A stretch of 64,000 nucleotides of DNA from the NCBI GenBank assembly GCA_019321725.1, contig CM033115.1, positions 19,726,673 to 19,790,672 on the forward strand, in the 5' to 3' direction. Under the pieces are notes generated by a model that was not told the origin of the DNA, did not search any database, and saw only the letters and a list, made by a program, of their open reading frames with translations. The first letter of the stretch is position 1. The number at the start of each line of letters is the position of its first letter. A program made the translations under genes and the position numbers. Below are positions 48,604 through 62,455 of the stretch, piece after piece. The DNA comes from Paulownia fortunei. Lineage: Eukaryota > Streptophyta > Magnoliopsida > Lamiales > Paulowniaceae.

Positions 48604-51392
48604 TCTTCCTCTGCTATTCCGCCAATTAGAGAGATCCCAAAACAGAGTCCTGATATTAATTTGATAATGGAGTCGTTGCAGAGTGGAGTGTAATTCGATT
48701 TGAACTCTATAATTGAGTGATGGTTGGGCTTCTAAAACCAGCCACGGCTATTGGCCCAAGTTTTATAACAAAATTCAAGCCATTTTGAATTTATGGTCAG
48801 CTAGCAAGTATTTCTTATTTTTTTCTTCTTTTTTTTTTTATTTGGGGTGCAAAACTAGCTAACATAAAATTAGGGCTTGTCTATAAATAGACTATTAAGT
48901 AAGAGATTTAACTAGGAGCGATAGTATATTAGTAAAAAAATAATTGCAATTAATTCATTTAAACAAACTTAATATGTTAACATTTTCTTAATTAAGGGAG
49001 GTGAAAAAGCAAAGAGACTTGGAAGCCGACAGCATGACCCAGCTGCTAAAGCCCCCGTTCTAATTGGGTAAGATGTTTTCTTACTGTGGATATATAATAA
49101 ATGTATATACATCATATATAACATCTATAAAGACGAGCTATAAGGACAAAGGAGAAAGTTATTGTATTACTCCTTATTTGATGTAATTATGTACTATTTG
49201 TTGAGTGTAACAAATGCATATTTACTGATAGAGGGATGTAAATATGCATTGTTATTGAGTATTAAATTTATATAAATATTATATTTTTCTCATTTATTTT
49301 GTAATGTTGGTAAAATCGTATATGTTAATTTACTGGTACACAATATGCATTGATTGAAATAATTTGAATGATTGCATTTATTGCATAATAATAATTCCAA
49401 CCACATACCATTTTAGAGTGACCTGTCATGAAAACAACATTGTCATTATAATATCTACATCCTTAACAGCAAAAAAGTGATTGTTGATCACCATGTCAAA
49501 ATCTAGACCGGGCATCAGTTACCATGCATCATTTTCAGGAAATCTGGTCCGTGATCCAATCTCATGCATCTCTTTCATGGGCTTGTAACATGTTTGTATA
49601 TGAATGGATTCTTTCCTACTTTTTGAGGTCGTTTGGTGATAAGTTTCTACCATTTTCGGTGCATGACAGAAAAAAACTTGGTACTCTTATTGTACAATTT
49701 AAAACTGAAATTTTGGGGGCCAACTGGCAAGTAGCTATTATCAGCAAAAAAGTGTGGATATATATAAATATATTGGATAGATATAAAATTTAATACATTG
49801 TAGCTTTCTTGTCAAATATAACTAAAAAATAAAGCAAAAATTAATCTTTGATCTTCAACATAAAAGATATTCACCATAAATATTTTATCGGAGTGATGCA
49901 CGATATCCTTTCGTATTGACGGTGCTAACTTTCAATTCAGAAGAAAAATTGTCAATTCTTTTATATAGATTAAAAGTGTATGTTTTTCATATTGACCAAT
50001 ATCAATTCTTTTTTTTAGCATCAGTTCGAGTAAAACGTATATCTTTCGTATCAATGAAAATCATATTCTTTTCATGTACATAGTCAAGAATATCAATATA
50101 AAATTAAATAATTAAAAGTAGTGCAAAATATAACGAACATAACGTATCTTAAAATAAAAAAGAATAGAATATTAATAAAAATTTAAATAAAATTATATTC
50201 TCATGTAATAGGTACCATACACTGATTGAGTCTTTTTTATATTTTAACCATTGAATTGTATCTTTCAAACCATCAAACTCTTTTAATTATTATTAGATCC
50301 TAAGATTAATCAATCATCAAATTTATTTTCAATTCCTCTCCCAATTTTAATCAAATAATACATTTGACACAACGTTTGATTGTTCAAGTTTGTTTATATA
50401 AATGTATGGATTACTTGGGGGAGGGGGGTAAGGCCCCTCCGGGCCCACCCGTAAATCCGTCAGTGCCTTTGTTGACAAAATTTAAAGACATGGCAGGTTT
50501 AGACAATTGCACGATAGTAGCCCGACCTCATGATTCAAAGCGGATAGTGCATTGAAAGAAGCAAGTTAAATTCTTGAATCATGCAAGTGAAATGATTCCA
50601 AAATGACACCACCTTTGTTTTCAGACCCAATATTGATAATCTTTTGCTTTATGACGTGGTAAAAAGAAAAAATACCTATGGTCAATCAAGTGGGGTACAT
50701 GTGTATAATTACAACAAACATAACTAGTAAAGTTATCATGTTGTACTTGGACGAAAAAATATATTAATTAAAATTTTAAATTTATGATAATTAAATTATT
50801 AAACTTATATTTTGATGATTTCAAATTATTATAAATTTCAAATCATCTGAAATAGTTTGTTTCGCATCTTGAAACGTTATGTGAATTAAATTCTAAACAA
50901 CTTGAAATGAAAATTTGTGGTTTGACATTCAAGTTTTGGGTTGTTTTGCTGATCCACTAAAATGTAACTTTCCCTCCATTTTTAAGTTGAATATTGTTTG
51001 TTTGACCTTTCTAATTGTAAATTAAATAAACCAGATTACGGAGCAACTGTTTTGAAAAACTATCAACTGTTATGATATATTTAAAATCTTTTCAATATTT
51101 TACTAAATTTTTTTTACTTAATATTAGAGTTATTTATAAATATTTGAGTCAAATTCTTTTTAAATTCGAATTTTTCAATATAAACTCAATCTAGATTAAA
51201 TAATAAATAAAATAAAAGTTAGAATTATTATGAAATAATGGAACTCTAGTTCCAATTTCGACCGTGAATTTTACCATTTCGATGTGGTAGTGCTACAAAC
51301 ACTATAAAATCTTCAAACCATCCCAAGTGGTCCAGACCGCACTAAATCCTCCCTCCCGTTTTCACACGTTACCGACAAGCTGACGTCACTCC
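48604..51392. other. Divergent intergenic region
   Basis: It lies between the start codons of TMEM147 and the pseudokinase gene. It is AT-rich throughout. The frames at 49524-49793 and 50364-50555 are open but have no recognisable character. No TATA box could be assigned with confidence. Confidence 0.5.
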
Positions 51393-54300
51393 ATGTTCCC
51401 GCCAAAACCAGAAGCAACCAATCCGCACGGCGGCGACACGGCGGAGAAGGTGATCGTGGCTGTTAAAGCAGAGAATGCCATCTCTAAGGCCGCATTGGCT
51501 TGGGCTCTCACCCACGCGGCCAGGCCTGGAGACTGCGTTACGCTCCTTGCCATCTTCTCCGACAAGAAAACTGGTATATTTGCACAATCCGGAAGCTAAA
51601 TTCCTTTCAAAAACTTTTTTTTCCTTTTTTTTTTTTTTTGCTGCTTGTAATCGAAATTACTTATTATTACAAGAAGCATTTTTTAATGTATACGTGTGTT
51701 TGAAAAACAGGCGGGAGGAGATTTTGGGGATTTACTCGGTTGAAAGGGAATTGTCGGAGCTGTGACCCGGCTAAGCTTCCGGATCGGATTTGCCAGATCT
51801 CTGAGTCTTGTTCTCAGATGATTCTTCAAGTTCAGGATCGAATCCAGGTACTTAATTAATGTAGTGCTACTGGTATCATTTTCTGTCAGTTTTATTATGA
51901 TGTGCTTGGTAATTTAAAGTTACTGCCTTTGCCGAGAGGGAAGTCTCCTCTAGGATTGGCCTGGTTAACTCATAAATGGAATGACATTAGTAATATTAAC
52001 TAAAGTTAAAGAAAATGATGAAGAAATCTGAGCAAATTATAGATACGATGATTGAATCTCTTTTGATGCTGTTTTTTATGGAACTTGATTCAGTTATCTG
52101 GATTTTGGAAGGTTTTAAGCTTGTAAAGATGTTGAATTTGGTTAGGTAGTCCGTATTATAGTAAAGTTACTTGAGGGTTGCATGTGCCTTGAAAAGTTTT
52201 TGATTGATAATGCATTATCGAGTGTCTACGGACTTGCTTAGTCTCTTTTTGCATAGGTAATCAGCTTTTCGTGATTCACTACTGATGATATTCATGGCGT
52301 ATAAATGCTTTTATGAAACATCGATAATAAAGGCAGACTGATATAATTGAGGACAAAATGCAAATAAGGAATGACAATGACAACCAAAGTGGGATTCCTA
52401 AATCGCTCTTCTCTTCGAATTGAGGATGGCAATTCAAAGGTAACACTATGGATGACATGTTCATGATGTGTCAATATAGGCCGTTTTGAAGATTATAATG
52501 AATTTCTTTTATGCCATAGTAAAAAAAACCAAGTGCCACTTTGATACAAGACCAAAGTCGAGGCATTAATTTTTATTATCCCAGCATTAAACTGTGGCAA
52601 CTATTTAGTACATGCCTTTGAATGCTTATCAAACCTATTGAAAAGTACAGTCATGTTTTAGTTATTATCACCTAATTTCTTTTTCTTTTTGCTTTTTTAT
52701 ATGTTGCCTGTGTTGGAGTTCGATGGTAATCCGAGCCAATCCCTTTGTGGGTAATGCATGATGGATGAGTGCAGCCCATATGGGGCACTTATTCCAGTTT
52801 AACTGCAGATGATTGTAATTTCTTCCATCCATTGTGGTTTTTAGTCTTGGCTGCTGCCAAAGGAGGAGGAATAAATCTTATACTTTCCAAATGTAATTAG
52901 AGAAAAGGATATGCAGTATTTGTGAATCTAAAAGTTAGTTGTTAGTTGTTGGTTGTAGGTCAGAGTGCGGATCAAGGTTGTATCAGCTACGTCTGCTGGG
53001 GCCGTCGCAGCTGAAGCAAAGAGCAATGCAGCAAATTGGGTCATATTGGACAAGTAAATAATCATAAATATGTTTATACCTTTTCCTGATATACTGAATC
53101 CTCAGAGATATCTTGCTAGACATATTTGCAGAAAGGTTAATATATTAATTTTGTGCTAAAAGCCAAAATTTGGGTACAAGTAAATAGTAATGGTTTGGTT
53201 CTGTGGTCTGCATGCCAATGTCCAAAGACTAAAAGGGTTAAATTTTTACATTTAGGCCCCCGTCAGTTATACACTTCCAAACATATTATTAAATTGATAG
53301 AATGACAATTTTCACATTAGACTGTGCAGCATGGAGAGAACAAGCAAATTCTAGTACTACATTCAGTAATTAGATCATCGCATATGGCAGACTGCACTTG
53401 TGTTTGGATTATCCAAAAGTCACCTATAATAGGCAAACTTTGAAACTCTCCAATTGGAAACCCTGCCACCAGCTGCTAGTGCCGTTACAGGGCCTAAATG
53501 TTACAGTGTGTCAGTTTCTATATATAAGAAACAAATACGAGGAAGTAAACAGAAGAATCAGCATAATCATTTTGCTTCCAGTGATTCAAAATCATGATAT
53601 TCCCAACATCTACCGCACAAGAAATTTAAGCATTGTGTTTAATAGTTTTTACCATAAAATAAATTGAAACTTCTTTAAAGTAATATTGGCACTCTAAATT
53701 CAAATCAAACCTTGGTTTATATCAAATAAAACATGTTAGTACTGTTCCTAATTGCCTGCTATGTTTTCAACTGGGCATTCAGCCCATCTATGTGATTCAA
53801 AGTTTGAAAGCACTATTTTATTGGTGTTATTCCCATAAGACAGGAAACTGAAGCGAGAGATAAAGCATTGCATGGATGAACTGCGCTGCAATATTGTAGT
53901 CATGAAGGGTTCCCAGCCAAAAGTTATTCGGCTCAATCTAGCTAGCTCAAATGATCTTCAAACACCCTTTTATTCAGCTGCATCTTCACCTGTTAAGGAC
54001 AGTAAAAAGTTGCAGAGCCACAATATGAAGCATACCACCCATTTTAGCAGTCCTGAGGATCCAAATACTTCCTACACAAGAACCTCAGGCGAAAATTCAT
54101 TATCAAGTCCTGACACAGGGTCTTGTATCTACGTTCTGTATGAAGAAAATCCCCTTTATGAAGGATTAAGTAAAGGTAGACATCCACCTAGTAGACTTAA
54201 CAAGCTTGACCATTTAAGGGCAGGAAGAATGTATTTTTCAGGAACCCAAGAATCAGAATCAGAAACTTGTAGGAATCAAAGATTCTGGATTGCTCAAAAT

Positions 54301-56271
54301 GACACTGTTGTTGACAATGTCCCGGAAATCGGAAACTGCAATAACAGCTCTAAAACTACGTTTACCTCTGCAAGAACTGAACTGGATAATTTTATCCAAC
54401 ATAGGGACGATGTAATGGTAGGAGGAACTGAATTGAATCAAAATTCTGATGGAGATTACGTGTATAACTCTAGCATTCGATTGGCTGTCTCTTTACATAA
54501 AACTTCCTCAATACCTCCTCCTTTATGTAGACTATGTAAATCCAAGGCTCCAGCATTTGGGAAACCCCCAAAGCAGTTTCATTACAAAGATCTAGAGGAA
54601 GCTACGGATGGTTTCTCAGACACAAATTTTGTGGCAGAAGGTGGGTTAGGTTTGGTTCACAGAGGTGTTCTAAGGAATGGGTTGATTGTTGCAGTGAAGC
54701 AATTAAAGTTTGCTGGGCCTCAAAGAGATGCTGATTTCTGCAGGGAAGTGCGCGTACTGAGTTGTGCCCAGCACAGAAATGTTGTGTTGCTTATTGGTTT
54801 TTGCATTGAGGGGAAGAAGAGATTATTGGTGTATGAATACATATGCAATCGTTCCTTGGACTTTCATTTACATGGTATCTTCTTTTTCCTCCATGATTTA
54901 TATCTGACATGGCAACCATCTGCATGCTTAACCACTGATTGCGGCACCTCACATGGATTTGAAATTTGTTTCATGAATTCAGTTGCAGGAAACAAAAAGC
55001 CAGTTCTTGATTGGCAAGCACGTTTAAAGATAGCTGTTGGGACTGCAAGAGGGTTACGGTATCTTCATGAAGATTGCAGAGTGGGATGTATAATTCACAG
55101 AAATTTGCGGCCAAACAACATCCTCTTAACTCATGATTTCGAGCCTCTGGTAAATTCTGTCAGTGTTCTAGATGCATGTAGTTTCTTAGTAGCTCTGCCA
55201 TAGTAACTCACTCTGAAGTGCTGAGCCAGTGAAGAGAATGTGTGTTAATATTACTTATTCAGAGAGAGAGAGAATTGGAACAATTCTAATGGAATTTTAG
55301 ATGTATTAGTCTGATGTGATATTGTCAATTAAGAAACAATTCAGTAGAGTCTTTACTAGGAATTTTATCTTTACCAATTACAATGTCCTTTTAGGTTGCT
55401 GATTTTGGAGTGGCAAGATTGCACAGTGAGTGGGAGTTCTGTGATAGTAACCAAGTTGTTGGAACTTCAGGGTAAGTCGCAGATTTCCTAGAATATTAGT
55501 TGCCTTCCTGTGATACTATTTATTTGTTGTATTTATTGTTGTTTAATTGACTCCAAGACTTCAACGAGACTATATTAACTTCAATGTACGCAAGAAACTT
55601 TGATAATGTATGTATTTCAAGTGCATATTTTGGTTGATCTTTCTTTTATGTCTTTAGGTATCTCGCACCAGAATATTTCAGTGGTGGCAAAATGACTGAG
55701 AAAGTTGACATATATGCCTTTGGCATGGTATTATTAGAGCTAATAACTGGCCAAAGAGCCCATCACTTGCAATACTGCTTGGAACACCAATTTCTGTTAG
55801 ATCATATCCATGCTTTGGCTGCAACTGATCCGCCACATATCTTGGCTAACAAGGATCAATTGCTGGACCCCCGCTTGGCCTCATACCAACTCCAGCGTTT
55901 ACCCTATGAGCTTCATGCAATGGGATGTGCTGCCTCATTGTGTCTGCAGCAAGATCCTGGCTTGAGACCGCCCATGTCAAAGGTCTTACACTCTTCGTGG
56001 TCTTAATATTTGCTTAGGCTAAATTAGAATTCATGGTTTTGTCTAGTTAGTTTCTTTTATTGTTGATTTTGTTTTAGGCAGCAAAGGAGAATTTATAAGT
56101 GAATTTCATTCTTAATTTTAGGTAGTTAAAATGCTAGAAGGAGGAAGTCCAGTTATTCCCCTGGCTTTGGACTTGGGCTCAATTGGTTGTAGAAGTGGGC
56201 ACATGCAGGGACTCAATTCAAATGCACAACTTGAATCAAAGACGAGGCACTCTCGCAGGCTTTCTTACTGA
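51393..56271 (+). CDS. Receptor-like cytoplasmic pseudokinase with USP-like N-terminus
   Basis: Belongs to the plant group annotated as inactive protein kinase SELMODRAFT_444075-like. Exons: 51393-51573, 51711-51847, 52959-53053, 53844-54874, 54989-55149, 55395-55471, 55658-55982, 56122-56271; 718 residues. The N-terminal ~200 residues look like a universal-stress-protein fold (KVIVAVKAENAISKAALAWA, SAGAVAAEAKSNAANWVILD). A Ser-rich linker follows, then a kinase-like domain from about residue 382 (FHYKDLEEATDGFS): Gly-rich EGGLGLVHRG, VAVK with Lys ~423, and DFG with Asp ~538. The catalytic loop reads HRNLRPNN, with Asn at ~520 where active kinases have Asp, so phosphotransfer is unlikely. 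APEYFSGGKMTEKVDIYAFG is intact. There is no signal peptide or transmembrane segment. Intron 4 (114 bp) is in frame and stop-free. Its probable role is scaffold or regulator. Confidence 0.9.
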
Positions 56272-59200
56272 AGAACTGTCAAGTCGCTTTTTTGCCTTGG
56301 TGAGTCTGGAATGACAGGTTGTAGCAGTTGGATTATTATTTCTCACTATCTTCGTTACCAAATATGACAACAGTTAATCCATTACTGTTCTAAGCCAGTT
56401 GCAGATTAGGAGTAATAAAGTTCATTATTTTTCAATTTTGATATCATTTTATCTGTTAAGTGATCTTAGAATTATTTATCCAATTGTTTATGATTTTTTT
56501 GTGCCCCCAATAGTTTGAATTGATAATTGCCTTTTTTTTTTTTTTTTTTTTTATGTTGTTCGATCCAATCTTCACCTGCAGATACAAAAACATGAAAAGT
56601 GAAAATATCATAAATTTGATAAATTAGTTTATATTATTATATATTCTTGATTAAGTTTATCATTTCACTCTATTTATATTACACTGCATTTCATTGACGC
56701 ATTTTGTATGCATATATTTCATAACTTATTTTTCTTCTAACTACTACTACATTACTATGATTGTGTTTTACATATATTACTAAATATTATATAATTATAG
56801 TCTTGCTATTTAATTTAGATAATATTATTTATTTGTAGTTTATGTATCAAACCCGTATCCATATCCTAATTATCATGTTGTTGCATACGTATGGTATCTA
56901 TATCCACATATCCATATATGTGCAACATAGTGTAGAATCAATACCAAGAGAACCTCTTTCAGTTATTTTCTTTTTGTGGGAGAATATCGGATATGTAAAT
57001 GAATGATGATGCAATTTTGGTGGGGCTCTTGGCTATGCTTGTTGAATTCATGCTTATTACTTCACAACTCTGCCTTTGCACGTAGTATGGTCTTTGTCTT
57101 GGCACCTTAATTGTCAGAAACTATGGTGAGAATCCTGACTCATGCTGCTGACTATAATGATGGGAAAGTTCTCCATTAAAATTGCATGTTTTATGTTTTG
57201 ATCATAGCGAGGATGTTCAAACTCGAATCCGTTTCAAATCCACTTGTTTGAGGTGAATTTTTATTATTGTAAATAGATTTGAGGGTAGGTTTTGAATTTT
57301 TATTTTCAAACTTGTCCTACTCTGTTTTATTTTCTTAATTTTTTTAAAAAATTATTATGTATGTTAAATGTGTTTTTTTAATATATAATTTTTAAAAAAT
57401 TTAGTGTATTATTTTTATAAAAAATATTTTTAAAATAATGAAATGAGTCTAATCTGTCGAATTCGGGTTTGAAGTGCGTCCGAATTTAAGTTCAGGTACT
57501 CAAAATTCTTGATGAAATGGGTTTTAAATTTGGTCAAACTCCCTCCGTAAATATCCTTAATTTTGATTGCAAATGGTTGGTGGGAAAGAGAAAAATAAAA
57601 AAGGACGTGGATTCATAAGATCAACAGGCCAATTGAAGTTGAAACGCATGCACAAATTTATTACCTTTTAGAATTGGCAAGAAAAAAAAAAAGCAAAAAA
57701 AGAAAAACTCAATTTTGCACTATGAATGGTAATAGTACTGTTCAAGACACCAAGCCTCTTCTACTTGCGTCGAAACACCAGGTGAAACTGTAGGTACCGA
57801 ATGAGAACAACTTGTTGTCATACCATAATCATGGATCCACATAGGTCCTACGTTGGATCTGTGAAAACAAAGATTTGAATACTTTGCAACGGGGGAAGTT
57901 GATGGCAACCACAAATGAGTTAATACAAGCTGATTTAACGACAGAAGCTCATCCATGGAAATAGTTCAGACCTATATATTATTAGAGCAGATGTGGTCAA
58001 TATTCCTTCCGACAAATAATTTATTGAAACTAGCACTTAACTGATTCACGTAAGTCAAAGAAATTTGTACACCAACCTTTAACTCAAAAATGTTGTCCAT
58101 ACTCAATTTGACTAAATCCAAACAATAATAGGGTAAAGACATAAATAAGTATAATTATAATTATTTAGATTCAGTCTATAGATTTTATAATTCGGAATAT
58201 TGTTTATTTAAATGTAGCTTAGCAATTTGAAATGGTATTTGGCTGTCACGCACTCTAAATTTCCAAATATGAAATTTGTATAGCATGATTTATTATAATC
58301 TCTAGTACTTACTGGAACACCACCTAAAGTATGACTAATGCTAGTTGTAGAGATTTCAGGAAACATGGATGCAATAAAAAAAAGAGTAGTGTAAGGAGAT
58401 GGTATGCATGTAAGTGATAATCATTTATCATCATGTTAGATTTGTGTGCAGTGGTGAAACTATGCATGTTTCTTTATATTATGTCTTAATTCATCCAAAT
58501 ATTATCATGCCAAATGAAATTTTCATTTCAATAATTGAGTGGATTTTTCCTGATCAAATGCTAATTTAGTTGTGGTTTAAAGAAAAATCATATGTGATGT
58601 TTATAGCAGAAGAATTGTTTTCAAAAGACATTTATGTTACTCATACGTGTCAAGAAAAGCAAAAACAAAATTATAGATCATAGATTATAACTTCTTAATA
58701 TTAACAAAACTTTGTTTACAAAATAAAGTTGAGTGCACTATATTAGTCTATTTTATAATAATTTTTTTTATATAGTTTGTCACAACTATTCTTTTATATA
58801 TACGTCGTGTGTTGACTTGTGTAACATAAAATGAATTAGTGTATTGACTTGTGTAACATAAAATAAATTATTTTGATATGTATTAAATGGTCATCTTATG
58901 TATAGTTTCCCTGGAAAAAGGTTCATAACAATTATTTAAAGAAAAAGGTAGCTTAACAATTATCAATAAAATTATTTTCAGCAATCTCACAAAAGAGAGT
59001 AAGAAAGGAAGTAGATCAAAATAAACTTAATCAAGAAAACATTAAAAAAAAATTGAAACCAAGAAAACAAATTATTCATCTATTCCATATAACTCAATCA
59101 TGTGGTTGCAGCCAGTAATCAACATCCATTACATCAATATCCCACATAATTAACTCATAATTTAAAAAGGAAATTTTCTTGCTCTTGTTCCATCAAATTA

Positions 59201-59296
59201 TTTAAAAAAAAAAAAAAGGAGATAATCCATCTCAAACAATGGATCAAACACTTACCAGGATCATGAAAATTGAAAGTCATGAACCTTCTTCTTGGA
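56272..59296. other. Convergent AT-rich intergenic region
   Basis: It lies between the stops of the pseudokinase gene and the WD40 gene. It contains a poly-T run near 56531-56552 and a degenerate stretch at about 57190-57540 reminiscent of a dispersed family also suggested at 17.1-17.4 kb. No gene was seen. Confidence 0.5.
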
Positions 59297-60676
59297 TCAA
59301 TACTTTGCAGATGGTATTGATTCCCAGTTAAAATTTCCATCTCTAAGTTGCATTAAAGCCATCTGGTGTAAATCCGGCGCCATTTCTGAGACACTCCACA
59401 CCTTCACAGATTTATCAAGACTCCCACTATAAACCACCCACTTCTTATCGCCGGCGGCGGCGGCCGACTCCTTGTCCTCCTCCACTGCCAGGCACTTCAC
59501 CGGGCCCGTGTGCCCTGATAGTACCGAAAGGCACGTATGCACAGCCCCCTCCCTCCTCCACACGCATATGGTCTTATCAGCTGAGCCGCTGAACACCAAA
59601 TTCCCGGCCGCCGCCAGGCAGAGCACCGCCAGCTTGTGGCCCTTCAGCACCCCGCCGTGGGACAGCTGCTTCTCTAGCTCCCAGAAATTCACTAGCCCAT
59701 CTGACGACCCGCAGTACACCACTGAACCTGACTCGTTGACAGCCAGTGCTGTGACAGCGGACTCCTGGCTGAGCAGAGTCTGCGTTAAAACATGCCTGAC
59801 GACCTTGCCATTTTGTTCCCTCTTCCAGACTTTAACGGTGCCGTCGGCGGAGCCGGTGTAGACTATCCCGTCGATGCTCGACACCACGGAGTTAACGGCG
59901 TCGTCGTGCGCCTTGACGGATTCAATGCATTTAGAATTCTCCACCCTCCAGACCTTGAAAGTTCTGTCCCACGAAGCAGAATACAGGAGCCCTTTTTCTT
60001 GATTCATGCTCAGGCAGGAAATGGCGTCGGTGTGCTTGATCCAGAGCGCGGTGCGATTACGCTTTACCTCCACGTAATTCCTCGGCCTAATTGAGGCTTT
60101 GAATATGTCGAAGAACGTGGGCATAGTGCCCACACGTTTGTGGACGCTGGGATTCTTGGGGTTAATCTTCCAAACGCGTATCTTTCCGTCCTGATGGCCA
60201 GTGAAAATCTTGTCGCCGGAAATAATAATGGCCTTGACAAGGCCGCTGTTGGATTTGAAGGCGGAGAATTCTTGCATGTTCTTCCAGACGCGGATGTTCT
60301 TGCTGTCTGAGCCGGTGTAGAGGATGTCATTCTTGGCCGCCAGGGAATATATGTGGCCCTCTTCGCGGACCAGGGAGCCGATCAGCCCACTTTGAGGGAC
60401 GTTTTGAGGCATGTTGTCTGTGAAATTGGACCAAGGGGATTTGGCAAAAGGGGAGTTCTGGTTCCAGGGGGACATCATCATGGGGGAGCCCTCCCCGCTG
60501 AGGCGGCTGGGGTCGTAGGCGGAGAAGCTGCTGTTTCGGGCGGCGTAATCGTCAGCGTCGCTGGAGGCCGCGGAGGAGGATGAAATGTTGGGATCGGAGT
60601 GAACCATGTAGCCTTTCTGGGAAGGCTCAAATTTGGTTTCAGCAAACATTGTTGGCCTTCTTTGGTCTGCTACCAT
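59297..60676 (-). CDS. JGB: WD40-repeat protein of the JINGUBANG type
   Basis: Single-exon gene of 459 residues. Arabidopsis JINGUBANG (At2g26490) restrains pollen germination in wet conditions and takes part in jasmonate-related control; this assignment is by family likeness. The N-terminal ~100 residues are Ser/Pro-rich and disordered ([32 protein letters not shown]). About seven WD repeats follow, marked by NIRVWK, KIRVWK, TFKVWR, TVKVWK, LVNFWE, TICVWR and SVKVWS. The insertion [20 protein letters not shown] between repeats is typical of this plant subgroup. It is GC-richer than its surroundings and intronless, as is common for the family. The start at 60676 is followed by a second Met nine codons later. 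A CT-repeat lies in the likely leader. Confidence 0.9.
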   Translation of the reverse strand: MVADQRRPTMFAETKFEPSQKGYMVHSDPNISSSSAASSDADDYAARNSSFSAYDPSRLSGEGSPMMMSPWNQNSPFAKSPWSNFTDNMPQNVPQSGLIGSLVREEGHIYSLAAKNDILYTGSDSKNIRVWKNMQEFSAFKSNSGLVKAIIISGDKIFTGHQDGKIRVWKINPKNPSVHKRVGTMPTFFDIFKASIRPRNYVEVKRNRTALWIKHTDAISCLSMNQEKGLLYSASWDRTFKVWRVENSKCIESVKAHDDAVNSVVSSIDGIVYTGSADGTVKVWKREQNGKVVRHVLTQTLLSQESAVTALAVNESGSVVYCGSSDGLVNFWELEKQLSHGGVLKGHKLAVLCLAAAGNLVFSGSADKTICVWRREGAVHTCLSVLSGHTGPVKCLAVEEDKESAAAAGDKKWVVYSGSLDKSVKVWSVSEMAPDLHQMALMQLRDGNFNWESIPSAKY

Positions 60677-60788
60677 TCCAATTCCACAAACTATTGAATT
60701 TTTAAATCTGAAGATGAGTTAAAAGAAACAAGAAAAAAATGGAAAGATGATTGAATTGGTGAGAAAATGAAGAAAAGTGAGAGCAACC

Positions 60789-60790
<2 letters not shown>

Positions 60791-60832
<42 letters not shown>
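60791..60832 (+). repeat. (GA)n microsatellite in the JINGUBANG-type leader/promoter
   Basis: About 21 GA units on the plus strand (CT on the gene strand) lie 115-156 bp upstream of the start codon. CT repeats in plant leaders can act as GAGA-type regulatory elements; here that is only a possibility. Confidence 0.9.
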
Positions 60833-60835
<3 letters not shown>

Positions 60836-62394
60836 GAGTGGTGTGGGGAAGAGAGGACTGAAGGAGAGATTTTGTAGGGAATGTAAGATGATCAAAGGCG
60901 GGAGAAGGAAAGAAGGAAGGATCAACAGGTTTTGGACATGTGTGAGGAGTGGGGTACCTAATTGTTGGGTGCTAAGAGATTTTCCAGGTAATGGTAGTTT
61001 TATACGTATGGTGTTGGATTTCTTGACACTAGTTTTTGTGAGGACAATTCAACTATTTATAACATGATTTAAAGATATGTAAATTTGAAGTGACTCAATT
61101 TTTTTCAAGTTTTTATGGGGATTTATGACACATTTAGCTATAAGACAAAAGATCACTGTTATAACATATGATTTTATTTATTATAATTTACTCCTTAATA
61201 ATATGCACCTTATCACAAAAATAAAATCATATAAAATTATAGATCGTAGTTTCAATAATTGCTCCCGTTATAAAAAAACACACTTAAAATTATGTCAATA
61301 AGACCTCATTTAAGTCGTGAAGCTTTTAGTTTGTGTTTGAATTGAACGATTTGAAAGTTAAATATTTTAAATTAATAATAATAAATTTATTAATTTTTTT
61401 ATTTGTATAATTTTAAGTTACAATTGATTTCAAATTATTTAAGATCCACTTTAAACTATTTTTTTTATTATTATCCTGAATCTCAAATCCACGTAAAATA
61501 AAATTCATTTAAAATTCTTAACTCAAAATCTCTTTCTCACATCCAAATCCCTCGTTCAGACGCTACCTAATTAGATTATGAGATCTCATATTCAAATTCT
61601 AGTAGATGTGTGGCAGTTATTAATTGATGAGCTTTCATGTGTGATTGATTGTTGGACTTCATAGGGAATGCTAGATAGTCATCAATAGTCATTGTTGTGC
61701 TAATGCACTTTTTTAGTTGATATGCTATCTCAAAAACCCACCAAAAAAAGACGATTTCCACTTTCTTTTTTAAGGTCTTTTTTTTTTTTTTCTTGGTTTT
61801 GAAATGCTTGGAATTCATGTGCACTTACAACCTCACATGAATGAAAGCTTTCCTAGATTAGTAGTCTCGGTGAAGCTTTGCAGATTGCAATGGGGATTGA
61901 CAAACACAATTGTTCTTCAATTTCAAAAGGTAAATTATAAAAATTATAATTATTTTTTGAAATTATAAATATCGCCTTGATATTCATCTTCGTTTTACAA
62001 ATCATTCTTTTAATAGGTGCAATTTATAAAATAAAAAATAAATATTAAAAAAGTATTTGTAATTTACAAACTTAAATGAGTTTTTTTATTTATAATCCAA
62101 ACCCCAAAATATTTTTTATAATTCACCATTTAATATATATAATGAATGACAAGCTTTAACGTTATTTTAAGTTTTCTTGGTTCTTATGGATAGTTTATAT
62201 CTGGTTGTTGGGACGCACAAACAGGCCGTATTGAAGACAAGTTGTCTTATTCAATACCGTTTTGTGTAATTAAGAAAGTGAACTAGGTCACTCAACCCCC
62301 ATTTCATGGTAGCATGATACTTGAGCTGAACTTGCTTAGAAGAATTTCAAACTTTATTTGTTTGGCCAAATCAATAATACCCTTTGATTACTAT

Positions 62395-62455
62395 ATACAT
62401 ACATACATACATACATACATATATGTACGTGTGTGTGTATATATATATATATATT
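62395..62455 (+). repeat. (ACAT)n / (GT)n / (AT)n compound microsatellite
   Basis: Six or more ACAT units are followed by GTGTGTGTGT and ATATATATAT tracts. Confidence 0.9.

Noticed and set aside
49524..49793. 89-codon open frame in the TMEM147/kinase spacer
   Set aside because: No recognisable domain, isolated, and AT-rich; an open frame of this length is expected by chance.
54875..54988. Treating 53872-55203 as one uninterrupted exon
   Set aside because: The internal 114 bp has GT-AG borders and codes for residues foreign to a kinase domain; splicing restores a normal domain.
59472..59861. Plus-strand open frames opposite the WD40 gene (also 59792-60094 and 60353-60583)
   Set aside because: They are shadows of the GC-rich minus-strand JINGUBANG-type coding sequence.
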